DNA of 64,000 nt from Anthoceros angustus. Its lineage: Eukaryota; Streptophyta; Anthocerotopsida; Anthocerotales; Anthocerotaceae. Below the pieces are notes generated by a model, which saw only the letters and a program-made list of their open reading frames with translations, made no database searches and was not told where the DNA came from. The stretch covers positions 279,232-343,231 of the forward strand of contig VJWM01000204.1 of the NCBI GenBank assembly GCA_010909165.1, given 5' to 3'. Made by a program: the position numbers and the translations under genes. Shown here in pieces: positions 32,452-42,712 of this stretch; within the stretch, counting starts at the first letter, position 1, and each line of letters opens with the position of its first letter.

Positions 32452-34518
32452 CGTGGAAGTGGACTGCAGCAGTGCAGGGACCTTGAGTTGCAAGTTGCTC
32501 TGATTCTTGAGAAGGATATTGGGACAAGCGCAATTCGCAAGCTGGGATACCTGAATCAACGGCAGGAGGATATGGACGAAAACAGACGAGGGGCGTTGCT
32601 TTTACGGGCTTACCGCAGAGCGCAGCTTGAGGTGCAAGCGATGAGGAGAAACATTCCTCGCAACGCGGTGAGCAGGTCTGAGGTGATGCCGTACGACACT
32701 GGAGATGTCTAGACTGCAGCTGCCCAGCAAGCGTAAACGTGGAGTATACATGGGAACTAAAGTGCTGCTCACTTGGAATCGGGAATCAGGAAGGATACTC
32801 GGCTGCAAAACCCCCCTGCAGGATCTGAGAGCCCAGAGGAAGATGGTCGTTGGAAGTTGAAGAAGAAAATGCCTAGAAGCTGCGCGCTGAACTTCCTGCC
32901 TGCTGGGGCTGCTCATCTGGAGACTGGAATTCCGAAACAACAGTTCTATGCCAGCGTCAAACATTAAATCTAAGTTAAATCTATAATTTTATACTTTCTC
33001 AGGCGTAACTGATTGCACAATGTCTTGCTTGAGTGAGACCTGGAATCCTGCTCTTCATGTCGACATGCTCTCCACGTTGTTTTGATGTTCCATGTTCCAT
33101 TTCTTAGTACACCTAGTAAGACGGTCCATTTTCCTTGAGGAATATCAGAGTACCTACCTTCCGTAAGGACTCTCTACATTTCTACTGCCCGTTCCTTTGG
33201 TAAGGACTCTCTACATTTCTACTCCCGATTGAGGTGGGTGCTAGACCTTGATGAGCTTGAAATGTTACAAGTGTCCACATTCTTAAGCGATTCACCATAA
33301 CTGATGGGCGATGGATTTGCAGTCCAAATGGCTTAGAATAAATGGACACACATTTATTTGTAAGAACGTGGTTGTTAAGAGCATCTACCCATCCCATTGG
33401 TACTTGGGTGGTTAGAAGAAGTGGATGCCCGACTCTTAGTAGCTTGGGCACACCATGGTACAAGTTGTGAAGACCAAGTCGCATGATTGAAAATTCCATA
33501 GTAAGTAGAAAGCTTGAAAAGCACCAAGTCCCAATTTAATAATTCATAATAGTCACTCCATGCGCTGGTTGCTTTAGACTTGTTTCTCGTCAAGGTACAT
33601 AGCTACATAGCTTATTGTGCGGGTACATGGATGGCCGCCAAGTTGAGGTACTCTTTTGATTTTTGATTTTTCAAAACTATGATATTGAAAAACTGTGCCA
33701 CCTAATATATGCTCCAGTTGGTGAGTTCAAAATATGGGTAAAAATACATGTATGGAGTGATATGTATTATCAAAGACTTGTTTTGAATAGCTTCATCGTC
33801 TCATCTGGGGTTAAGCATCTTGTACTTTCATCGAATATTTATATGGGCTGCCTAGAGGGAGTGGATGCCCTTGGTGTTAGTAGCTTAGGCACACCATGGT
33901 ACAAATTGCCATGTACCCAAGTGCCATGATAGGAAAAATTTCATCCAAGTGGCTTATGATAGACTTCTTGGTGCTAGTAGTAGCTTAGGCACACCATGGT
34001 TCAAGTACCCAAGTGCCATGACGAAAATTCGTCGTTAGTGGACCTAAACAAAATTCTTCTTCTTCTTTTCTTCTAAGTGGAAAGCTTGAAAAGCACGAAA
34101 TCGTAAATTATGAATAGGTAGTCAATCACTGCACCGGTTCCTTTAGTCTTCTTCCGTACAGGCTACATACTGTGCTAAGGAACGTGTCGTGTGATGACTC
34201 GTCTCTCCAATCGCAAATGTCACGCGCAACAATTAGACCCACAAAGCATCTTCTGAGCAGCTTGCCTTCCATTCCTCGGACCATTCCTCTGTGCACAGAC
34301 CAGACCTGCAGGCACGAACATGGTTGCAACTTCCACACCAGCGAGCTTGGCAGCAATAAAGAGAGGCTGCCTCCCAGTCTGTCTTCATTATCTCCACCCA
34401 TCAACATCGAGCTTGCAAACTTGTAGCTGCGGTCGGTTGCTTTCTCCAGTGAACAGCCCTCGTTCCCTCACTTGCCCATACGAGCTCATCACCCATCCAT
34501 ACGTCTCATTGATCAGCA
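32452..34518. promoter_or_regulatory. Intergenic region between divergent GLP pair B'/A'
   Basis: Inverted copy of 5058-7142. It holds at least three copies of the word AGCTTAGGCACACCATGGTA, or close variants (33430-33460, 33875-33900, 33980-34000), spaced irregularly, plus the recurrent block from CTTCATGTCGACATGCTC (33053) to ~33400. A' lacks the TATATA present before E. No coding sequence recognised. Confidence 0.6.
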
Positions 34519-35193
34519 ATGGCGGCTGTGTCCAAGACAATCCAGTTTGTGGGTGCTGTGGCCGCGATCGCAGGGCTGTTGCTTGCGATTGCGGTCACTG
34601 CCAGCGATCCCGACCCTCTGCAGGACTTCTGCGTCGCCGATTTGTCCAAGGAGCGACCATCAACGGCTACCCCTGCAGGCCGGCGGACAACGTGACAGCA
34701 GAAGATTTCGCCTTCGCTAAACTGGGCAAGCCGACCTCACGGGCAACCCATTGAACGCCACCGCCACTCCCGGCTTCGTGAGCGACTGGCCTGCTCTCAA
34801 CACGCTGGGTCTGTCGCTGGCGCGCCTGGACCTGGCGCCGGGCGGTGTCGTTATGCCCCACACCCACAACCTGGCCACCGAGATTCTTTTCTGCCTCGAA
34901 GGAGATTTACACCGGCTTCGTCTCCAACAGCAACAAGCTGTACGCCAAGGTGGTGAAGAAGGGCGAGGCCTTCATCTTCCCAGAGGCTTGCTCCACTTCC
35001 AGCTCAATGTGGGCACAACGCACGCCGCCAGCCTCAATGTGCTCAACAGCCAGAACCCGGGCCTCCAGCTTATGCCACTCTCGCTGTTCGGGTCAGGAAT
35101 CAAAACAGAGCTGCTGGCCAAGTCCTTCTTCATCAGCGGAAGGAGGTGGAGCAATTGCACTCCATCTTCGCCCAATTTGTGGATTCCTCCTAA
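34519..35193 (+). pseudogene. GLP: Germin-like protein copy A' (five contractions)
   Basis: Inverted-arm partner of A, MAAVSKTIQF to FAQFVDSS, 675 nt. The 9-bp deficit against the intact copy is fully explained by five contractions: GGG to GG near 34650, CCGGCCG to CCG near 34730 (-4), GGGG to GG after box 1 near 34903 (-2), CCCC to CCC near 34980, and AAA to AA near 35140. No insertion is visible. Cupin boxes and both cysteines are still readable in separate frames. Confidence 0.85.
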
Positions 35194-35600
35194 CTTTACC
35201 GCACATCGTTTCTGAAACTGTCCAGTAGTCCCTGGAGGCTAAGGGCCCGCCAGCAGGCGTACTCATTCATTATGTCCATGTCATCGACGATGAATTTACA
35301 TAGCTATACTGGCAGTTTCTGGCTTCAGAAACTTGTGAATAGACTGGGTACCACATCAATCTGGGCTGATGCCTGGTTCACCTTTGAAGTAAAGTGTTCG
35401 ACGACTGAAATGCGTACTATGCACACACGTTCATTCTCACCATCGAAGCAACAAAACGAGTGTGATCTGGTGCGGCGCCGAGATACCCACAGAAAATTTG
35501 TTGGAAGGTGGTGACATGGATTTTCATCTTAGAAAGATGGGTGGTGCGAATGAATAATGAATGGGGGATGAGTTAGAGATGTTGGCACATGCCTTAAAAA
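35194..35600 (+). repeat. GLP downstream module after A'
   Basis: Inverted copy of 3971-4376. The palindrome is shortened to TACATAGCTATACT near 35297, and the AGTTTCTG/CAGAAACT hairpin lies near 35312-35333. It leads directly into the 3' end of PPR copy 2. Confidence 0.55.
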
Positions 35601-37830
35601 GATCACTATCCGTATTTGTAACTTGGACCATGCATAGTGATCTCCAGCGGTGTATAGCTGGAGCTGATACCGATCCCTTTCAAGTTGCACAAGATCTGAC
35701 AGGACATTGTTTCTCCGTGTCTCGATCCTGTCTACATCAGTCCCCCTACCTGCATCTGCGTCTGCATTAATATTGGCCATGAGAACATAGGCATGTAGGC
35801 CCTCACATGACAGTAGCATCTTCTCAGCCTCATCGAAATGGCCTGCACGCCCAAGAAGATCAATCATGCAATTGTAGTGCTCAACAGTAGGTTTGATGCC
35901 ATGCTGTTCAGCCATGGAGTCAAAGTGCTTGCGACCCTCGTGGACCAGTCCGCATGACTGCATGCTACCAAAAGGCAGCTAAAAGTAGCATCATTATTAG
36001 GCTGAATACCGGCAGCTAACATCTCCTCAAAACAAGCTATTCCTTGTGACCTTCATCACAAGCACCATACCCAGATATCAGGGCGGTCCATGTCACCACG
36101 TTCTTTGTGTTCATGCTGTCAAAACCTGGCGTGCATCTCCCAGTTCACCACATTTTGCATACATATCCACCAGGCAGGTGCCCAGCACTAAGTTATCCAG
36201 CAGTCCTCTTCAACAATCTGCCAGTGCAGCTGCCTGCCCTTCTGTAAGGCACCAGTGCTTCCACAGGCCTTCAGAAGGCAAGCAAAAGTAACATCGTCAG
36301 CCGAAACGAGGCCCGCCTCCTCCATTTGTCCACACACAACAAGGGCCTCTTGGCCGAGTCCTTGCATACATGTCCACCAGGCAGGTGCCAACCACTACCT
36401 CATCCAGCAGTCCTCCTTCACCAATGTGAGTGCAGCTGCCTGCCCTTCTGTAAGACACCAGAGCTTGGACAAGCTGTCAGAAGGCAAGCAAAAGTAACGT
36501 TGTCAGCCAAAATAAGGCCCGGCTCTGCCATTTGTCCATACACAGCAAGCGCATCTTGGCCGAATCCTTGCTGTGCATACCCAGCAGTCAGGGCCGTCCA
36601 TGTCAACACATCCTTCGAGACCAAGCTGTCAAAACCTGGCGCGCATTTTCCAGTTCACCACATTTTGCATACATGTCCACCAGGCAGTTGCCCAACACTA
36701 AGTTATCCAGCAGTCCTCTTTCAACAATCTGTAGCTGCCTGCCCTTCTGTAAGGCACCAGTGCTTCCACAGGCCTTCAGAAGGCAAGCAAAAGTAACATC
36801 GTCAGCCGAAACGAGGCCCGCCTCCTCCATTTGTCCACACACAAGGGCCTCTTGGCCGAGTCCTTGCATACATGTCCACCAGGCAGGTGCCAACCACTAC
36901 CTCATCCAGCAGTCCTCCTTCACCAATGTGCGAGTGCAGCTGCCTGCCCTTCTGTAAGACACCAGAGCTTGGACAAGCTGTCAGAAGGCAAGCAAAAGTA
37001 ACGTTGTCAGCCAAAATAAGGCCCGGCTCTGCCATTTGTCCATACACAGCAAGCGCATCTTGGCCGAATCCTTGCTGTGCATACCCAGCAGTCAGGGCCG
37101 TCCATGTCAACACATCCTTCGAGACCAAGCTGTCAAAACCTGGCGCGCATTTTCCAGTTCACCACATTTTGCATACATGTCCACCAGGCAGTTGCCCAAC
37201 ACTCCCAGCAATCAGGGCGGTCCATGTCGTCACATCCTTCGTGGCCAAGCTCTCAAAAATCTGGCGAGCATCTTCCAGTTCACCACATTTTGCATACATG
37301 TCCACCAGGCAGTTGCCCAGTACTACGCATCCAGCAGTCCTCTTTCGACAATCTGTGAGTGCAGCTGCCTGCCCGTCTGTAAGGCACCAGTGCTTGGACA
37401 GGCGTTCACAAGGCAAGCAAAAGTAATATCGTTAGCCAGAAGCAGGCCCTCCTGCTCCATTTGTCCATACACAACAAACGCCTCATGTCCAAGCCCTTGC
37501 TGGGCATTCCCAGCTATCAGGGCATTCCATGTCACCACATTCTTTGTCTTTGTGGGCATGCTGTCAAAACCTTGCGTCCATCTTTCAGTTCACCACATTT
37601 TGCATACATGTCCACCACGTAGGTGCCAGGAGAAATGCCGAAGTGCAACACATCGCAGTGTACTTTCCTGCCAGATTCCAAGTCGGTGGCCATGCACAAC
37701 CTTGAAGGGCAGCTACAAAGACATGAACATCCGCCTTCACTCCTGACCTGCGCATCTCATGGTACAGTTATATGGCGTCGTTAGGCTTCCCATGCTTAGC
37801 GTATGCAGATATTATGGAACACCACATAAA
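35600..37830 (-). pseudogene. PLS-class PPR protein, broken copy 2, with 510-bp internal duplication
   Basis: Inverted copy of 2236-3970. It reads YNCMIDLLGRAGHFDEAEKM near its 3' end and LVDMYAKCGELEDARQIF-type repeats through the body. It carries a private tandem duplication: about 36190-36699 and 36700-37203 are the same segment (AAGTTATCCAGCAGTCC to GGCAGTTGCCCAACACT). It arose by unequal exchange between two near-identical PPR repeats, and adds several repeats not present in copies 1 and 3. Several frameshifts interrupt the frame, and no start codon or targeting sequence is present. A long plus-strand open frame here is an antisense shadow of the repeats. Confidence 0.85.
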
Positions 37831-38465
37831 GGCATTCGCACTATTGGGAAAAGGACACCTCTCTCTAGAAATCAGGGTGTCGGTTCGTTTTACTGGGGGT
37901 GCTCCGGGTCGTATTATTAGCCTCTTGCCTTTACAACGGGAGTGAGTCGGTTTACTACATACTGTAGTGTGTTTCGTCATGTGGCACGCTCTATGCTCCT
38001 TTAAACTGGATTTCTACTTCGACAGCAATCCTTACTTCAACAATGAAGTCATATGGTGTTTGTAGGTTTGGCTATCGTTATTTGTTATCAGAATCTCTGG
38101 ATGCATCTATGCGTGACAGTATTGATGACATTGACCTCTGGAATAGCGTTCCTCCACCAGATGACTGTTAGCCATACACATTTTGTTGCCTCGATGGTGA
38201 GAAACGGATTCCAGTCCTCGAATTCCAGTCACATGTGTGGAACGCATTCCAGTCGTCGAACATTTTACTTGAATGGTCAAACAAGCATCAGCGCAGATCG
38301 ATGTGGTACCTAGTCTATTCACAAGTTTCTGAAGCCAGAAACTGCCAGTACATAGCTATGTAAATTCATCGTCGATGACATTGACATAATGAATGAGTAC
38401 GCCTGCTGGCAGGCCCTAAGCCTGCAGGAACTACTGGACAATTTCAGAAACGATGTGCGGTAAAG
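37831..38465 (-). other. Unit spacer plus GLP G downstream module
   Basis: Bases ~37831-38120 carry unique spacer (shared with 44415-44700). From ~38130 the conserved GLP downstream module begins, with hairpin AGTTTCTG/CAGAAACT at 38324-38343 and TACATAGCTATGTA at 38349-38362. GCCTGC (38401-38406), GCAGGC (38409-38414) and GCCTGC (38420-38425) form two mutually exclusive stems. Confidence 0.6.
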
Positions 38466-39149
38466 TTAGGAGGAATCCACAAACTGGGCGAAGATAGAGT
38501 GCAATTGCTCCACCTCCTCCCCGCTGATGAAGAAGGACTTGGCCAGCAGCTCCGTTTTGATTCCTGACCCGAACAGCGAGAGTGGCATGAGCTGGATTCC
38601 CGGGTTCTGGCCGTTGAGCACGTTGAGGCTGGCGGCGTGGGTCTTGCCCACATTGAGCTGGAAGTGGAGCAAGCCTCTTGGGAAGATGAAGGCCTCGCCC
38701 CTCTTCACCACCTTGGCGTACAGCTTGTTGCTGTTGGTGACGAAGCCAGTGTAAATCTCACCTTCGAGGCAGAATAGAATCTCGGTGGCCAGGTTGTGGG
38801 TGTGGGGCACAATGACTCCGCCCGGCGCCAGGTCCAGGCGCGCCAGCGACAGACCCAGCGTGTTGAGAGCAGGCCAGTCGCCCACGAAGCCGAAAGTGGC
38901 GGTGGCGTTCAATGGGTTGCCCGTGAGGTCGGCCGGCTTGCCCAGTTTAGCGAAGGCGAAATCTTCTGCTGTCACGTTGTCGGCCGGCCTGCAGGGGTAG
39001 CCGTTGATGGTCGCTCCCTTGGACAAATCAGCGACGCAGAAGTCCTGCAGGGGGTCGGGGTCGCTGGCACTGACTGCAATCGCAAGCATCAGCCCTGCGA
39101 TCGCAGCCACAGCACCCACGATCTGGATTGTCTTGGGTAAAGCGGCCAT
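38466..39149 (-). CDS. GLP: Germin-like protein copy G (intact)
   Basis: The only GLP in the window open from ATG (39147-39149) to TAA: 227 residues, single exon. Predicted secreted cupin: signal peptide with hydrophobic core [16 protein letters not shown] and likely cleavage after about residue 28, paired cysteines C38 and C53 typical of germins, N-x-T sites at N58 and N81, box 1 [16 protein letters not shown] with metal ligands H116, H118 and E123, and box 2 GEAFIFPRGLLHFQLN with the fourth ligand H162. The complete His-His-Glu-His set predicts a Mn-binding cupin; enzymatic activity cannot be inferred. An upstream in-frame extension lacks an ATG, so the MAALPK start is chosen. The divergent partner is F at 41576, 2.4 kb away. 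Confidence 0.93.
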   Translation of the reverse strand: MAALPKTIQIVGAVAAIAGLMLAIAVSASDPDPLQDFCVADLSKGATINGYPCRPADNVTAEDFAFAKLGKPADLTGNPLNATATFGFVGDWPALNTLGLSLARLDLAPGGVIVPHTHNLATEILFCLEGEIYTGFVTNSNKLYAKVVKRGEAFIFPRGLLHFQLNVGKTHAASLNVLNGQNPGIQLMPLSLFGSGIKTELLAKSFFISGEEVEQLHSIFAQFVDSS

Positions 39150-41575
39150 CGTGGAAGTGGACTGCAGCAGTGCAGGGACCTTGAGTTGCAAGTTGCTCCG
39201 ATTCTTGAGAAGGAGATTGGGACAAGCGCAATTCGCAAGCTGCGATAGCAGAGTCTACGGCAGGAGGATATGGACGAAAACAGACGAGGAGGGAGTTGCT
39301 CTTTACGGGCTTTCTACTGCAGAGCGAAGCTTGAGGTGCAAGCGATGTACGAGGAGAAAAATTCCTCGCAACGCGGTGAAGTCTGAGGTGATGCCGTACG
39401 GCAGTGTGGAGATCTCCGGACTGCAGCTGCCCAGCAATCGTGCATACATGGGAACTAAAGTGTTGCTCGCTTTGGAATCGGGAGAGGAAGATTGTCGTTG
39501 GAAGTTGAAGAAAGAAAATGCCTGGAAGTTGCGCGCTGAGCTTCCTGCCTCCTGGAGCTGCTTATCTCGAGACTCGAATCCCGAAACAACAGTTCTATTC
39601 CAGCGTCAAACATTAAATCTAAGTTAAATCTAGAATTTTATACTTTCTCGTGCGTAAGTGATTCCACAATGTCTTGCTTGAGTGAGACCTGGAATCCTGC
39701 TCTTCATGTCCACATGCTCGCCACGTTGTTTTGATGTTCCGTGTTCCAACTCTTAGTACAACTAGTAAGATGGGCCGTTTTCCTTGAGGAATATCAAAGT
39801 ACCTTCAGGAAGGACTCTCTACATTTCTACTCCTGATTTAGGTGGGTGCTAGAATTGATTAGCTTAAAATACTACGAGTGTCAGAATTCTTATTCTATTC
39901 ACCATAACTGATGTATGGATGATGGATTTGCAGTCCAAATAGCTTAGGCCAAATGCTTACACATTTATAAGATGGGGTGGTTACTTAGATGGGGTGGTTA
40001 AAGCTAATGGACATCTTTAATGCTAGTAGCTTAGGCACAACTTGGTACAAGTTGTCAATTACCAAATCCCATGATAGGAAAATGCTATCTAAGTGTACTA
40101 TAGTAACTTTTCTTCTAAGTGGAAAGTTTGGAAAGAATGGGGAATTTCATAAGTTATTGGCAATCACTTTGTCAATTGCTCTAGAGTTTTCCCTTCCAAG
40201 ATTCATAAAGTGCTGAAGAACTTGACATGAATTGTTTCTATGCAATCTCAGAGTTACAATTAGACCCAACAAGCATCTTTTGTGCAACTTCTTTCATTTC
40301 TTGGAGCTATCTGCTCTTCATGTCGAAAAACTGGTCTATTTTCCTTGAGGAATATCAAAGTACCTTCAGTAGGGCTCTCTACATTTCTACTCCTTATTTA
40401 AGTACCCTATTCAGGTGGGTGCTAGACCTTGATTAGCCAAAAATATTACAAGTGTCCAGATTCTTAATTGATTCACCATAACTGATGGGTGATGGATTTG
40501 CAGTCCAAACGGCTAACAATAAATAGACACACATTTATTCATAAGAACATAGTTGTTAAGAGCTTCTGCGCTTGCTTTGGTACTTGGGTGGTTAGAAGAA
40601 GTGGATGCCTGACTCTTAGTAGCTTGGGCACACCATGGTACAAGTTGTGAAGACCAAGTCGCATGATTGAAAATTCCATAGTAAGTAGAAAGCTTGAAAA
40701 GCACCAAGTCCCTGAATTTAATAATTCATAATAGTCACTCCATGCGCTGGTTGCTTTAGACTTGTTTCTCGTCCAAGCTACATAGCTACATAGCTTATTG
40801 TGCGGGTACATGGATGCCAAGTTGAGGTACTCTTTTGATTTTTGATTTTTCAAAACTATGATATTGAAAAACCAGGCCACCGGAATATATGCTCCAGTTG
40901 GTGAGTTCAAAATATGGGTAAAAATACATGTATGGAGTGATATGTATTATCAAAGACTTGTTTTGAATAGCTTCATCGTCTCATCCGGGGTTAAGCATCT
41001 TGTACTTTTCATCGAATATTTATATGGGCTGCCTAGAGTGGATGCCCTGACTGTTAGTAGCTTAGGCACAATATATGGTACAAGTTGTGTGAAGGACCAA
41101 GTTGCATGATACCAAAATTCCATCCATTGAACTATAATACGTAGAAAGCTTGAAAAGCACAATTTCGTAATTCACAGTAGTCACTGCGCTGGTTGCTTTA
41201 GACTTGTTTCTCGTCCAAGCTACATAGCTACATGATGTGCTAAAGGACGTGTGATGACTCGTTTCTCTGCAATAGCAAATGTCAGAGTTACAATTAGACC
41301 CAGCAAGTATCTTCTGCGAAGCTTCGTCTTCCATTTCCTGGGGCTATCCCTCTGTGCACAGACCTGCAGACACGAACATGGTTGCAACTTCCACACCAGC
41401 GCGCTTGGCAGCAATAAAGAGAGACTACCTCCTCGCCTGCCTTCATCATCTCCACCCATCAACATCGTGCTTGCAAACTTGTAGCTGCGGTCGGTTGCGT
41501 TCTCCCGTGAACGGCCCCCGTTCCCCTCTTGCCCATACGAGCTCGTCACCCAGCGATACGTCTCATTGATCAGCA
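39150..41575. promoter_or_regulatory. Intergenic region between divergent GLP pair G/F
   Basis: The longest GLP spacer (2.4 kb). It starts with the MAALPK-type leader, then TAAATCTAAGTTAAATCTAG (39615), the uninterrupted GTTGTTTTGATGTTCC site (39724), and two copies of the GGACTCTCTACATTTCTACTC block (39810 and 40372). Two GTGGATGCC..AGCTTAGGCACA repeats (about 40605 and 41038) bracket the segment missing from the next unit. On the F side the sequence CCCATACGAG lacks the TATATA of E and F'. Confidence 0.6.
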
Positions 41576-42308
41576 ATGGCGGGTGTGTCCAAGACAATCC
41601 AGTTTGTGGGTGCTGTGGCTGCGATCGCAGGGCTGGTGCTTGCCATTGCAGTCAGTGCCAGCGACCCCGACCCTCTGCAGGACTTCTGCGTCGCCGATTT
41701 GTCCAAGGAGCGACCATCAACGGCTACCCCTGCAGGCCGGCGGACAACGTGACAGCAGAAGATTTCGCCTTCGCTAAACTGGGCAAGCCGGCCGACAACG
41801 TGACAGCAGAAGATTTCGCCTTCGCTAACCTGGGCAAGCAGGCCGACCTCACGGGCAACCCATTGAACGGCACCGCCACTTTCGGCTTCGTGGGCGACTG
41901 GCCTGCTCTCAACACGCTGGGCCTGTCGCTGGCGCGCCTGGACCTGGCGCCGGGCGGTGTCGTTATGCCCCACACCCACAACCTGGCCACCGAGATTCTT
42001 TTCTGCCTCGAAGGGAGATCTACACCGGCTTCGTCACCAACAGCAACAAGCTGTACGCCAAGGTGGTGAAGAGGGGCGAGGCCTTCATCTTCCCCAGAGG
42101 CTTGCTCCACTTCCAGCTCAATGTGGGCACAACGCACGCCGCCAGCCTCAATGTGCTCAACAGCCAGAACCCGGGCATCCAGCTCATGCCACTCTCGCTG
42201 TTCGGGTCAGGAATCAAAACAGAGCTGCTGGCCAAGTCCTTCTTCATCAGCGGAAAGGAGGTGGAGCAATTGCACTCCATCTTCGCCCAATTTGTGGATT
42301 CCTCCTAA
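41576..42308 (+). pseudogene. GLP: Germin-like protein copy F with 51-bp internal duplication
   Basis: MAGVSKTIQF to FAQFVDSS, 733 nt. Seventeen codons ([16 protein letters not shown]) are tandemly duplicated near 41743-41845; the two copies differ (AKLGK versus ANLGK). That fits recombination between an A-type and an E-type GLP rather than simple slippage. Two one-base losses (AAGGGAGCG to AAGGAGCG near 41707, and the G after box 1 near 42015) break the frame. Box 2 and the C-terminus are intact in the final frame. Confidence 0.87.
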
Positions 42309-42712
42309 CTTTACCGCACATCGTTTCTGAAACTGTCCAGTAGTCCCTGGAGGCTAAGGGCCCGCCAGCAGGCGTACTCATTCATTATGTCCATGTCATC
42401 GACGATGAATTTACATAGCTATGTACTGGCAGTTTCTGGCTTCAGAAACTTGTGAATAGACTGGGTACCACATCAATCTGGGCTGATGCCTGGTTCACCT
42501 TGAGTAAAGTGTTCGACGACTGAAATGCGTACTATGCACACGTTCATTCTCACCATCGAAGCAACAAAACGAGTGTGATCTGGTGCGGCGCCGAGATACC
42601 CACAGAAAATTTGTTGGAAGGTGGTGACATGGATTTTCATCTTAGAAAGATGGGTGGTGCGAATGAATAATGAATGGGGGTGGGGATGAGTTAGAGATGT
42701 TGGCATGCCTTA
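42309..42712 (+). repeat. GLP downstream module after F
   Basis: Nearly identical to 35194-35600, with the palindrome TACATAGCTATGTA restored at 42413-42426 and the hairpin at about 42430-42451. No coding sequence. Confidence 0.55.

Noticed and set aside
39150-39191. N-terminal extension of GLP G upstream of MAALPK
   Set aside because: The in-frame extension would start at a non-ATG codon (TTG) and would bury the signal peptide; the ATG at 39149 matches the other copies.
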